Shown here one piece after another: positions 20,771 through 33,266 of a stretch of DNA of 64,000 bases. Source of the DNA: Acorus gramineus (lineage: Eukaryota > Streptophyta > Magnoliopsida > Acorales > Acoraceae); the NCBI GenBank assembly GCA_030737835.1, contig CM060856.1:17897116-17961115 (forward strand), in the 5' to 3' direction. The notes under the pieces were generated by a model. It did no database searches. It saw nothing but the letters and a program-made list of their open reading frames with translations, and had not been told where the DNA came from. Positions within the stretch are counted from its first letter, which is position 1; the number at the start of each line of letters is the position of its first letter. The translations under genes and the position numbers were made by a program.

Positions 20771-22092
20771 CAATAATGATTCCTAGGCCCCAATTTCTCA
20801 GGCCCCATCACAGGCTCCATGATGTGGCAAGTGTACATTGTCTATGATACCTTTACTTGATAACTACCTAAACATGTATCCCTATGATTGTGGAGTATCA
20901 TTTAATTCTAAAAATTCTGTATTTATTCATCATTAATGGATTCTTAAAATCTTGCAATAATATTTGAGAGGGACCGGAGAAACCATTGATGTTGAAATAA
21001 TTAAAAATCTGTCTTGTATGCGAAATGAGGAGGTTTTGCATTACGGAATTGATTTTGTTTATGAAGAATACATGGGAGCAAATCGGAAATTCTATTTTTG
21101 AGGAGAAGGCACGAAATCGTTTTTTTTTTCCGATTTGGATCTCACATCAATGTCTCTCGGATCAGGTTTGACATTATTAGATTCGTAAAAAAATTGTGTT
21201 TTATTTTTTATTTTAAATATTTAAACACAATTTTTTTTCATGTATTGAATGTCATTTATCACATTTTGATTTGTTTTTGTTTCAATATCTAAATGTAACA
21301 CTCGATATCGTTACATTTTATATATGAGTAGTTTGTTTGATGTTACTGTTACATTGTTGACAATGTAATTTTTTAAATCTGTATTATTTTTGTTACATTC
21401 GTAAATGTAACAGTCAACTGCATGCATGTATTGATTTATATTTGTTACATTTATGAATGTAACATTTGTATTGCATTTGTTTCAATGTAAATAGTAATTT
21501 ATATTTGTTACATTTATTACTATAACAGTCAAATACATATGTTTGTTAAATGTATCACACAATAAAAAAAATGTTTGACATTTTCTATAAAATGTAACTG
21601 ATTACTAAAAATATAATCTGTTTCTAAATTGTTTAAACATTGCATGGAATGTAAAATATTTAGGTAGGAAAATGAAATTGTTTGTTATATTTATGTAAAT
21701 GTAACAATTCTGATGTAAATGTAACAAATCGTTGTGAGAGATATAAATATTTAATAAAGGTATTTGATGTAACTAATTCATATAGTAACCATATGTATTT
21801 TTTTATTTAAATTTGAATACAATAAATATCCAATTTTTTTAGTGTAATTTAGGTTCAATTGTAATTTAGGTAAGGATTTTAAAATTCAAAATTTGAAATG
21901 GTTAAATGGATTTCAAGATTCACATGGAAAGGTAATAACCGAAAATGGGGATTTGGGTTAATGAGAGAGATTTTTAATGGACATATTTGTATTTTGCCAT
22001 TTTACCATTTTTTAAAAAGTCAACAAACAAAAAAAACAACCAATGAGATGATGACACCTCATGGGGCTTGTGAGTGGGGCTTATATTTTGGG
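20771..22092 (+). mobile_element. palindrome right arm (transposon copy 2, 1.3 kb)
   Basis: This copy is bounded by its own short inverted ends: ATGATTCCTAGGCCCCAA at 20776 and TTGGGGCCTAGGTATCAT ending at 22105. Just inside the right end it contains ATGGGGCTTGTGAGTGGGGC, which parallels the first codons of the zinc-finger gene on the other side. Spacer between the arms is only about 9 bp (TATATATAG). Confidence 0.85.
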
Positions 22093-22105
22093 GCCTAGGT
22101 ATCAT

Positions 22106-22960
22106 GACTGATATATATAGAGAGAGAGAAAGAGATGGTTTGGTGTGTTTGTGGAGCTGGTCTTGCTGAGAGAATTTATATAATGAGAAAGATCAAATCT
22201 TTGATTTTCGTTGTGATTTTAATTAATGCAAATCTTAGATTGATTTGCTCATTTTGAGTTTGGGTTTTTTTTATTTTTAGTCGTGATCTATCCCTAAATT
22301 CGAAGGATGTGTTTCTTATTAGCCTTTGATAGAGATTTATCATTAAATTATTTAATTTTTTTATTTGTCCCTTACCAGAATTAAAATAAAATAATTTTTT
22401 AAATATGAGGACCTAAATCATAATATAAATAAGGGATCAATCAATAAAAACAACCCGTTGTGTTTTCGTTCAGGTGGGGGGAGGAAATCTAGGCATGCAC
22501 GGACAGCTGTATTTTTTGAATTTCTGTATTTTTTTTTTTTGAATTTCATTATAAACATGTAATATAATGTGACCGTTGATCCAAAATCGAGCGATAGATT
22601 ACTTAGTGGTTTAAATTTGGGTGCAAAATGAGTCCCAGACACAATTGATGAATTGAAAGGAGGGACACTGTTCACTTATTTATTTGTTTCCATGTATAGT
22701 ACTTGTATGGCGTGTCACTAACCACTCTTAATGAAGATTGGAATAACTAACTTTGAGTTTGAGGCCAAGACTATAAAATGGCACTGTTTTTTTTTTTTTT
22801 TCATGTCACTATATCAAATAATATATATATATTGAATAATGAATAAACTTATAAGATGGGTTACATACTTGTAACAATAAAAAAATGCATGCATGCTCTT
22901 AATGATTTAAAATGCTGCAGACATACCCAAAAAATTAAGATTTAAAATATTAAGATGCTT
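22106..22960. other. AT-rich intergenic DNA, no gene seen
   Basis: It starts with a short (AG)n run near 22120-22135. The remainder has homopolymer T runs and no coding or repeat structure that I can name. Confidence 0.55.
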
Positions 22961-23269
22961 GGGGGTAAACGAGTCGAGCTTTGACAGTTCAAGCTCGGTT
23001 GGTTTATAAACGAGTCGAGCCGAGTTTACGAGCCTCAACGAGCCTAGCATTCGTCTTTATTTTGGAGTTTTTATAGGTTGAAAATAAAATTTAGCCTAAA
23101 TGAACTAAGTTCACGAACCTAAACAAGTATAACTTTGTATTGATTTAATGTTTTGATTTTACAAAAGAGTTGAGCAAAGCTTCAACTAAGTTTTTTATAA
23201 CACAAGTGAGTCGAATTTTAACACAAAATGAAGCTCGATCCAGATTCCGAGTCTAACCGAGCTTTAAAA
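22961..23269. mobile_element. truncated hAT element, same family as 58884-59326
   Basis: GGGGGTAAACGAGTCGAGCT, CAACGAGCCTAG, GTATTGATTTAATGTTTTGA and AAAATGAAGCTCGATC occur in the same order and spacing as in 58884-59326. Homology stops at GAGCTTTAAAA (about 23269), where the LINE-like block begins, so the right end is missing. Confidence 0.8.
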
Positions 23270-23380
23270 TGGCGCCACCGGGGAAACCAGTGTCAACAGC
23301 TCCTTGACCTCGAAAACCTCCGCCTTGAATATCCGAAAGAGACGACCAATGGATTTTGCACCCACGTGAACAGGCTGAAA

Positions 23381-25670
23381 TTACTCAAAACCAGTCACAG
23401 GATCCAAACCCCACCAGGCCCAGGCCCAATCGGATCCTACAAACCCAGGTAATAGTCGACCCGTAACCGAGTGGGCCAAAACAGTGGATGGGCCTCGTAC
23501 CAAGTCCCCAACGACCAATGTCTCGGGCCCTTCGATAGGACTGGACCCCTCAGCGGCCCTTCTCGTCCTTGATTGACCCCAGGTATTTGAACTGAGTTGT
23601 CTCACAACGGTTGAATTGACCACTCCTCCCTCCATCCCTTGACACACCTGCATGTCACCCTGTGCAAACCCCGATGGACAAACAACCTCGTCCACCTTAA
23701 GGTTCAAGGCTCTCTGTTGCACATCCTGAGGGGACAAGACCCCCACTGGTGCGAGATTCGAGGACACCTTACTTGCCGCAGACACTTTGCCAGTCGCCGA
23801 AAAGACCTGCGCAGAAGCAGCAGGGCCCGTACCCCCTTTGACCCTACGATGTCGACTCCTTTTGGAACCAACTCTGCTGGACCCAGCCGTGCCCTTAGCC
23901 AACGTACCTTCGAACGACTCTTCCGACGCGCCTAAGGAACCATGGGCCATCCCCGACGAGCCAATCACCTCTGCCCATGAGTGTTTAAGCACCTCTCCAC
24001 ACTCCGCCACTGAAATGTATATGTCAAACATCTCTGTTCCACTCGCCACCCGGAGATAGCTTGTCGGGGGTGCCGCCGCTGCTTCGAGGATCAATTCCTT
24101 AAAAAACTTTCCTTCCCCGTCCATGTCAGCCTCCGTGATCTCGATCAGCTTACCAAAACTCTCCGCCAGTTCGGATGCACGCCCCGCGTCCATCCAGTGA
24201 AGGGGAAAACCGGTGAAACGCACCTTCCACCGATGGGGCGCCGCCGGTCTAGCCCTTACTGCTAGACACCACGCCTCCAGGGAAAAAAAAACATCCCCGC
24301 CCACCATGGAACCCGCCTTGAGCATATCCTTCCGAACACTTGCGTCTGACACGCAGATGATAAACATGCCCTCCCTAAGCCTGTCAATTATCCTAAAAAA
24401 TATCCGTATCCGATCCGAATCCGTATCCGAAAATGCAGAAAATATCCGATATCCGAAAATCCGTATCCGTATCCGAACCAAATAATCCGTATCCGAAAAT
24501 TTTCGGATCGGATCGGATATAGCCTATATCCGATCCGAAAAATATCCGTATCCGAACTGTTATTTTATTTATATATGTTAAAATTAGTTTTAATCCTTAG
24601 ATGAAAATCCAATGGCTCATGATCTAGGACAAAACACAAACCTATTTAACCATGTTAAATACTTATTTAACTATATTAAGATTTGTATTTTTATGTCTTT
24701 AGTGGATACCTATTTAACCATGTTAGGACTTAAGATTTTATAAATTTTTAATATTTTAATCTGGTTCGGATATTTCGGATATTATCCGAATCCGTATCCG
24801 GATTTTCGGATCGGATACGGATATGGGTTTTGGAATATCCGTCGGATATCGGATACGGATATTTTTTCGGATATCCAATTCGGATACGGATACGGATATG
24901 GGCCTATCCGATCCGTATCCGTCCGATTGACAGGCTTAGCCCTCCCCGACACGACGCACCCTTGGACAAGCATCTTGTCCCCAATGGGACCGGATAGTCT
25001 CCTTGACCACCGTTAGAGAAGGACGATGACCACACGTTCTCGCCAACACACATCCTTCTAGGAATCTCTCCACAGCTCCCACCAGACGAGACGGCGGCAG
25101 ACGAAGGAGAGGAACCCCTGCTACCGACTTCAGAGAAACAGAGGACACCCCGTGAACCCTGCCATCACCGGTACGGCAAGTGGCCGCTCGGTGACCCACC
25201 CGTTTGCACTTCCAGCATACAATTGGGTTGCGACACTCCCTCCTCCAGTGACCCATCCCCAAACAACGGAAGCACTGCCGAGAGTCTGCCGCAAACCCGA
25301 CAGCAGGGACGCAAGGACGACGCCGTTTGGGCTGGACCTCCTACCAACCACCAACCTCTAATGCCTCCCCCGTAGTCCCACCGAAGACCGCCGACGCTTT
25401 CCCCTTGTTCCTAAACCCCGCCTCCACCGCCACCTCACGAGCCCCCACCCCGTCGTCTCCGCCGTAGAACCTCAGCCCGGACGCCACGCCCTTGTGAACA
25501 CCATTCAAACCCCCCACTTCCTTTGCCACCGACACACCACCCGCACCGATTATTCTATCCGCTCCGCCCAAATTTCCCGCTCCGCCCGAACCGCCTGCAC
25601 CTCCAGCTCCGCCTGAACCGCTTGCACCGCCCAATCCACCCGAGCCAACCACTCCGCCCGCACCTTTCAT
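23381..25670 (-). pseudogene. LINE-type ORF1 (CCHC knuckles plus DUF4283-like) split by a hAT insertion
   Basis: On the minus strand the order is a Gly-rich N-terminal part (25670-25341), two zinc knuckles (CFRCLGMGHWRREC and CWKCKRVGHRAATC, about 25280-25190), then, after an interruption by the hAT element at 24376-24938, the segment EGMFIICVSDASVRKDMLKA and the DUF4283-like WKVRFTGFPLHWMDAGRASE, and a long low-complexity tail to 23381. Plant LINE ORF1 proteins combine DUF4283 and CCHC knuckles. No endonuclease or reverse transcriptase frame follows, so it is a remnant. Frame changes are needed between the Gly-rich and knuckle parts. Its coding DNA is GC-rich compared with its flanks. Confidence 0.6.
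24376..24938. mobile_element. non-autonomous hAT element with 8-bp target duplication
   Basis: Perfect 13-bp terminal inverted repeats (TAAGCCTGTCAAT / ATTGACAGGCTTA) are flanked on both sides by the 8-bp duplication GCCCTCCC (24368-24375 and 24939-24946), the hallmark of hAT transposition. Both subterminal regions are arrays of TATCCG/CGGATA motifs, probable transposase-binding repeats. The centre is AT-rich and non-coding. Confidence 0.95.
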
Positions 25671-25689
25671 GACGCCGCACCTTTCGTGA

Positions 25690-26206
25690 GCATAGTTTGC
25701 CAGGATAGTTTGCTTTTTTTATATATCTTTGTCCATACCTGATGATACTTGTCCATGGCTAGAGTGGAAACCACCTTATCTTGCTAGCAGAATTAACATT
25801 CATAAAGTAACACTCGATTGCAAAAGTAATTTCTTATAGACAAAATCAAACATCCAAATTATAACACTGTTCTTCATAGTAAGTCCACTTCCATCCAACA
25901 TTCAACAATAAGAGATGAAAAGAATGGATCACAGTCCATTCTAACAATTTGCCACTTCACTAGCCATGATTGGCATACATATCTATGTACAGCACACTCC
26001 TTGTTCATTGGAAATTTAAAAGATGGAAAACCATCATCAAAGAAGAAATGAATGGATAATATTAACTGGAGAATGAGAAAGACGAAAAGGAGGTCATCAC
26101 CATGGTGCATGGATCTTCTTGCGTGCTCCACAGTAAGTCTATGCCTTCACCCAGAATAAATACAGCTCTATTACTCTATCGATGCCATCATACGCTGATC
26201 CTGAAA
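25690..26206. other. 3' flank and 3' UTR region of GAUT1
   Basis: AT-rich sequence downstream (minus strand) of the GAUT1 stop codon at 26209-26207. I see no other gene; the 3' UTR presumably ends here. Confidence 0.5.
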
Positions 26207-29200
26207 TCATTCACTGAGTTTGCAATTCTTTATATAGGGGTGATCATACTTGATATACTTGGTCCAATATGGCCTGTACTTGGTCATCGCAATCTCCAAC
26301 CACGGTTTCATATTCCCGTTGTAATGGACAACAGCAGCATTTTCTATCTCCGAACGGTCGATGCTTGGGTTATATCCCAACCCAAGAACGTGCCATGACT
26401 TGTCCAACGGATGTGTTAGCTGATAGAATGTTAGTAGCCCCGGAGGCAGAGTACCAAGTTTCCACAGCTCGCGGTCTTCATTCTGATCAATTGAGCACAA
26501 ACAAGATATAAGGCAATACACAAATACATAAATTTCTAAAATATTAATTTTTTTTCAACATATGCAATCCTCCCATGGGATCCAGTAATTTAATCAATAC
26601 AGATAACCACTACATTTCAATAGCAGTTTAAGATTACTCTCAGCCATCGAGATGTACAGTTTATTTGGATGGGCATAAAACAAGTCCAGTCATCATAATC
26701 ATTTGTAGCTTGATGGATTGTATAAGCAAATCACTTTATATTAAGAGAAGAAAAAGCTGTTCATGATATAAAAAAGTGGGGCATGACTTTCAAGGTTGGA
26801 CTCACCATGCTCTGCCACCTGTGGTAAATCCCTGTTATGTCTTTTACCTTCCACTCCTTCAGATCAAAAATATTCATTCCATAAGCCCACCCACAGGCAT
26901 TGGGATCAAAGTTCTTCGCGATATGAGGATTCGAGAAGTTGAGATACTTGTCAAATCGGTGGAAGCTCTCGCCACAAGTCTCCACTGCACCATTCACCAT
27001 TCCATGAAGATCAACAGACCACAATCCAGTTAAATCCTTCTGGACAACAATGTCATCATCCAGAAACAAAATCTTATCCAACTTGGGATAAACTTGTGGA
27101 AGGTAGAACCTCAGGTGGTTCAACATTGATAAATATTTTGGGTTCCTGTATTTTAGATTGGAGGAACCTGCCGCCAAGGTTGTAGGATGATTAGCCTTGA
27201 AATAGTAGTCTTTCATGGCAGCAGACTCGAGTTGCCGCAAAACTGGACAATAGGACGAGTTCAGCCATTTGAAATCATCCACATTTTCAACATGGATTGT
27301 AGCTTGTCCAGGTGGGTTCAACAGAAACCACATGTTCATAGCTCCAAAGTTCAGTTTATCCGTAACTAAATGGAATACATGTTTCTCTGGCTCCTGAAAA
27401 CAATGGAGGGTTTTAGTCAAGGCAGGCACAAATAAAATTAATAATTTGATAATAGCAACTGAGAAAGCATGAGTTATAAAATTTTAACCAAAAAATTTGA
27501 CAAGTGAGGTGAATAAAATTTAACAAATCAACATTAACAATTGATGAGCACAAGTTGTGTAATTAAAAAATAATGTTACAAATATTGGTCAGATACAACG
27601 TCAGCTGATGCGCAGCAACATTTATAATTATGCAATGTGAGAAAGGCACATCGTGAGCCATTGCTCGGAGCACTGTGCTTCGGTTACAAAATTCCGGTTT
27701 CAAGTCCCAAAAGCAGCCATTTTGTGCCATAATATACCAAAACTTAGGACCAATATTCAATCCTGCTGTCTTTGGCGACGCCGAGACAGCTAGGCGACTC
27801 ATACAGGTTTATGTGTATGTCCACATAACTAGCATGTTCATTAAGAAAGCGCCTGGGCCCTTACACATGCCTCGGCAATGTTCAGTCTTCCTATGCATAA
27901 TAAATGGATAGGTAGAAGCTTAATGGACTTGACCCATTTATGAACAGTTCAGATTGAAACAAATGAATAGTTGATATTGAAACAAAACAACAAAAAAAAA
28001 TAATTATTTGATTAAAAAACAAAAAACCTAAATAAATAAAAAAAAACTATTTTTTTTAATATATAATTCATAGATTATGACAAAGAAAGTCAAAATGTAC
28101 ATTTAAAATACTTTGATCAAACAATATTAATAATAGTTCAGATCACGGCCATCAGGTTATTGATTTTCACATTTTTTTTGTGTCCAACAAGCAACAATAA
28201 ATAGAGGAAGCAACGTTATGCAGAAATAGTGGCCAATATTATGTTTGGTTGCCCCCTCAACAATCCTCTATGTTACATTCCAACCTTATGCTTTTCATTT
28301 ATAAATATAGGATTCTCATATTGCAAATTCACTTGTAGAAAAAAAACAAAACATGAATAATTAGAGAATTAACAAAAAAAAAATCACCATACTATAAAAC
28401 ACACATCTAATTAAGTGCCACCTAGGCATGCTTAGGCGAGGCATGCCATAAGTGCTTATATTCACTTGTAAAAAAAACATGAATAATTAGAGGCTTAATA
28501 AAAATAAAATCACCATATTAAAAAAAACACACACATGTAATTAAGCGTCGCATGGCCACCGCCTAGGCTAGTCAGGCGCCTAGACAACTTGGCCACCGCC
28601 TAGGCTAGTCAGGCGCCTAGACAACTATGTGCTATATGTCCCCCACGCGCTTGGCGCAGTGGTGAGAGACACCCCCATTTAATGTGGCTCTTGGGTTTCA
28701 AATCCTGCCTCCAGCAGGTGAAAAAAAAGTGGGAAACGGCCCTTTGGGCTGAGTGTTACTAGGTGGGCACTGTCCACAGAGCTTATAATCGCCCAAAAAA
28801 AAAATGTGCTATAGACAAGAACGCATGAACTTTTTAAGTGCACATATGTTGCATCAATTGTCAAGATATCAAGATATACAATAAAAACAATTATGTAAAG
28901 ATATACCGGGGGGAAGGGGGGGCGCGCTGGGATGGGGTGGGGTGCGTATAAGAACTGAGAAACATTGTGTTTGTAGCTCTCTTTGCAAGGACATGGTTAC
29001 CCATAGATAAAGAACATCCAGGAGGTATAAGCAATCCTATCTCTAACAAAAACTTTCCCTCACAAGTTGATGTCCCTTGTAGGATCCATGTAGAAAACAA
29101 AGACAAACAGACATAGGAAACACATTTAAGGTTAAAGAGCAATGTTTTCATCCACACATATACAGTTTAATGTTGTTCACATTTGAGAATAAGATGACAC

Positions 29201-32200
29201 TCATCAGGTAATCCAAATATCTCAATGCACAGACTAATTCAGGGAGAGAAAAGAAATAAGGACATGAGAAGACAAAGGGAAACAACCGATTTACCTTCGC
29301 ATTTGAAATTGTTGAGTTGACTACAACAGAAGCAGCCAAGACATTGTCAGAGAAAAGGGCATAGTGGTAAAGATCTGGGTTTTCCAAATTCTCGCTCCTT
29401 GGGAATTTCCTTTTCTCTGGAGGGAGGAGATAGTAGTCAATTGTTAGGCGCATGGATAAGCAGTGAATCCCATTTGGAATAGTCTTTGCAGCGAGCTGGC
29501 TAAGGAATGTGCTCTGCTTCTTCAAGCTCCTCACTTGTTCATCTGCTGACTGAAGCATTGCTCTAAGCTTCTGAGTTACCACCTTGCAATCATATAACTC
29601 CTCTCTGACTTTCGACAAAACTTGACCCATAGCTTTGATTTTCTCCGGGGCACTAGATTTTGAGAGGGAAACACATATAGGAAATCAGAAAGATATGTCC
29701 ACTGGGAGAAGAGTGTGTGTGTGCGCGGGCGAGTGCACGCTTTGGCACGTGAGGGTGAATGCATGTACCACATAGAGTTTTGAGTTAACATGCACCCAGA
29801 GTATGGTGATTGCAGTGCAAGTTTTGGTGTTTGCAGTGTGGGAGTTGATGTTTATTATTGATAGTTTAAATATTTGAAAAATATGGACATAAGTTAACCG
29901 AAAGGAAGTAGAAATAAATTAAGACAAACAGGGGGAGTCCAAATTTCAAAAAAATTAGATAAATAAATATAAGGAATAGCCTAAGGTCTAGAACAAAATA
30001 TTTATCTGATCTTTGACTAAATTTGTGGTAAGCTGAAGGATTCATTGATCTACCATGAAACAATAAGATTTAAGATCTTAAATTTCTGTGTTCTACACTT
30101 CTACTAAAAAAACATAAATATACCTGACACATTTCAGCAATGAGTTGTTTTTATATATTAAACATATGATGATAATGTCCAAAAACTGTATAAAAAACCG
30201 TTTAATATCTTTATCGTGGTAATTTCAGGCTTGAGAAGATCTGTATTTAAGCATGAAATTCAAGTAATGAAAGAGTGTGGACTTGGCTGTTCGAAATAAA
30301 TATCTGAGACCATTAAAACAAATGCAGACCTATGAAAGAATCATGCATTGGAGCATTAAGATTTCATTGACAAGTCTACTTTTGAGTTGGGTAGTGAGCA
30401 TGGTATCATATGGTATTGGACACTATTGATACTCATAATACACCAAATACCCATGGATTTATAGACAAGAGATGGAAGAGAAGGACTCACCTGCGATGGA
30501 GATCAGAATCAGAATTGGCCTCTCCTAATGCTCGTTGGCTTTCTTTAAGCCTATTAGACAATTCCTGGTGCAGGGCAAGCTTGTTGCTTGACTTTGCAAT
30601 GGCAGAATATACTCTAGCCATAATCATTTGGTCTCGCATTAATCGTACCGTTGAATCAGAATTTTCATTGTCGTTCTCCCTTCGCCATATGTTGTATTTC
30701 CCTAATACAGCAGAGTCCACAGCCTTCGAGCGTTCAAAGGCAGCATTTTCAAGTTTAACCGTTGCTTCCTCATCTTGTTGAACCAACTCCGCTGCTCTCC
30801 TTTCACGCAGTTTCTCCCTTAATTGCTGCAATCAGCATCAACCAATTATTGATTAAAACAAAATGAATGACTATTGTGGGAGATTCAACTCCTGACACAA
30901 GGATAGCAAATTTATTCCTAATTTCAGAAGTGAACTGCATCCAAGATTTGCAGGAACTATTGAAATCCTCCCATTTTATGCATACTTCATTCATGTATAA
31001 CCCACACTCTCTCCAATCTTCAACCAGTTGAATTAGTAATGCAGATACTACGAGAAACTAAAAGAGAACACTTACCCTTCGGGCATATATTGTTGGGCTA
31101 AGTTGGGATTGTCCAGCTGCATAACAAAAAAAAAAAGGAATAAAAACATAGAGCACAAGGTGCTAATAAGATGTGTTTAAAACTCAATATATGCCTCGAT
31201 AAATGCTTACAAGCTAACAAATCATCCTTGATCCCCTTGTCCTTTTTATGCAAACCACCTTCCATTTTGTCCTGAGAAGTTTCTAGTTCAACATTTGAAC
31301 CTATCTGGTTGGCCTTCAAGTATAAATGTCAAACATATGAAAGAACAAAAAATGCAAATATACAGTTTCTGTGGAAGTCTGTCCAAAGCAACTGACCTCT
31401 GAAAAGGTGACATTAGTTTCACCAGAACTGTCCGACCCATCAACCTTCCAAGAAGATGACACAATGTTTCTTCTGAAATTATCAAGAGTCCACGGCTCCA
31501 ACTCTTGTTTGTCAATAGAGAAGGCATCTATGACCTATAAAAAAAAAGGTAAAATAGGAATATCAACGCTATACATGCAAGGACATTTGAATCATATAAG
31601 CATCATGCAAACTGGGCAAGGAATACATCACCTCCCATTATTACCTCTTTGGTGAAAAAGGAATGCCCATATTGCATTGCTAACTGTTTTCTCCAATCCA
31701 AAAACTGAAACAAGGCCAACATGATTAACCGATCTAACAAAGAATATACCGTGACATTATTCCACAAAGCAAATAACACGAAAACATAGAATGCATGGAA
31801 TAACTTACCTGTTTATTTGAGACATTCAAGTTACCCTTTTGGTCTGTATGATGTAAAAGAGAGAATAATTGTTACTTTCTGAAGGAAAGAATAAAGTGAG
31901 TCGCAACATAGCACACCATAAAAAGAAGTTATTTGCTATATAGTGATGTTGTCCATGATAGGTGAAAATTTTCAACTTAAAGCAGTAGTTCCACCCAATA
32001 AAAACAAGTAATGTAACAAATGATGCAAACATAAAACATCATCTGGTAACCGCAAAGTATTCTTAGACCTTGTTCAGTAATGGAGTAGAAATAAAAGAAA
32101 TAGCTATAGGAGTTGAACTAAAATTATAGTCTTCAAAAAGCCATTCAATTTTGGCTATATCACTGTCTCTACACTATTAACAAAAACAAAACTCCTCTTT

Positions 32201-32876
32201 TTTTTGTGTGTGTGGGTGGGTTGGGGGGGGTTGAAAAAAAAAAGTTGAGTTGAACTGTCAATTAAAAAACCTCTTGGAATGTCTTATTCCAAACCTCAAA
32301 CAACTCCCAAACCCAATCTACGCACAGTTCGACAGGAATAAAGCCCAATTCATAAATATCAGAATAAAAAACGACATCCTAATAATGCTAAACCACTTTC
32401 CCCAACACAACAAGAACAACATCAACCCATATCCCACCAAATCAAAACTCAATGCATTATCACAGATGAAACATCCAGCTTTGATGCACATTTGATTCAC
32501 CATATCTAAGGTATCTCATACATCACTCTTCAGGTTCTCTCCTAGTCACAATAAACCCTTAATGCACCAATTCTTTCATAATTCTAGTTTCACAGACTTA
32601 AAATTTGAGATAAATCGCAAATGACATACCAAGTTTGTCTTCAATGAATGAAACAACGCATTCCAAATCAAAACCGACAAAAAAAAAAAAAACAGAATGA
32701 AAGAGAGCGAAAGAAGACGCACCGGGGACGGCGGAAGGGGCCGAGAGACGCGAACGGACGGAGAGGAAAACGAGCGGGCCGAGGACGAAGAGCAAAAGCA
32801 CGACGGAGACCGGCGGAGGTCGGAAGCCCTTCCTGTTCTTCAATGCCCCGGTTGAGGTGCCGCGTTTCAAGGCCAT
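26207..32876 (-). CDS. GAUT1: galacturonosyltransferase 1 (homogalacturonan synthase)
   Basis: A Golgi type II membrane enzyme that transfers galacturonic acid from UDP-GalA onto homogalacturonan, the backbone of pectin; in Arabidopsis it works in a complex with GAUT7. Exons on minus: 32876-32724, a microexon near 32638-32626, 31843-31809, 31704-31645, 31534-31397, 31313-31211, 31116-31076, 30825-30491, 29652-29295, 27393-26806 and 26482-26207; phases agree except around the microexon. About 699 aa against 673 in Arabidopsis. Exon 1 starts MALKRG as in GAUT1 and has a membrane helix (about residues 23-41). Later come DWRKQLAMQ, RRQLREKLRERRAAELVQ, the coiled-coil-like stem SAVLGKYNIWRREN, then the GT8 domain with KILFLDDDIVVQKDL (metal-binding DxD type) and HYNGNMKPW. 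The end KYRPYWTKYIKYDHPY favours GAUT1 over GAUT2-4. Intron 9 (1.9 kb) contains a SINE. Confidence 0.95.
28556..28626. repeat. tandem duplication of about 36 bp in GAUT1 intron
   Basis: The line CCACCGCCTAGGCTAGTCAG followed by GCGCCTAGACAACT occurs twice head to tail. It is GC-rich and partly self-complementary within an AT-rich intron. Confidence 0.8.
28637..28803 (+). mobile_element. tRNA-derived SINE in GAUT1 intron 9
   Basis: The element has a box A-like GGCGCAGTGGTGAGAG and a box B-like GGGTTTCAAATCC about 35 bp further, and ends in an A-run. It is flanked by a perfect 10-bp target duplication ATGTGCTATA (28627-28636 and 28804-28813). It lies antisense to GAUT1. Confidence 0.88.
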
Positions 32877-33050
32877 TGCTTCCTTGGATCTGATTCAAGA
32901 TCTGAAAAAAAAAATTAAAAAAAATACAAAAAAGAAGTGAATCGTTGAACATTGATTGATTGAAAATGTACCAGACCTTCTCAGGAAGCACGGACGCTAG
33001 GGATCGGTGGCCGTCATATTCAGAGAGAGAGAGAGAGAGAGAGAACCACC
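32877..33050 (-). promoter_or_regulatory. GAUT1 leader with probable 5' UTR intron
   Basis: Upstream of the ATG the minus strand shows a donor-like CCTGAGAAG|GTCTGG (about 32974) and an acceptor-like T-rich TTTTTTTTTCAG|ATCTTG (about 32903), which would remove a 5' UTR intron of about 70 bp. A (GA)n microsatellite at about 33021-33043 lies in the leader or core promoter. Confidence 0.55.
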
Positions 33051-33266
33051 GACAGATACCCGGTTAATAAAAATGGGGGAGATTATAAATAATCAAAAGC
33101 TGACCTAAACGAGTCCGAGTGAGGGTTGGTTCGATCCGTGGTTAGAATAATACGAGCGTGGACTCGTTTCGATTTTCCAAAATGAGTCGCTTCAATGCGG
33201 CGGGTGATGAGTCAGGCGAGTCCACTGGGTTTGAATTTTTTATGTTTTCTTGGCATAGACATTTAT

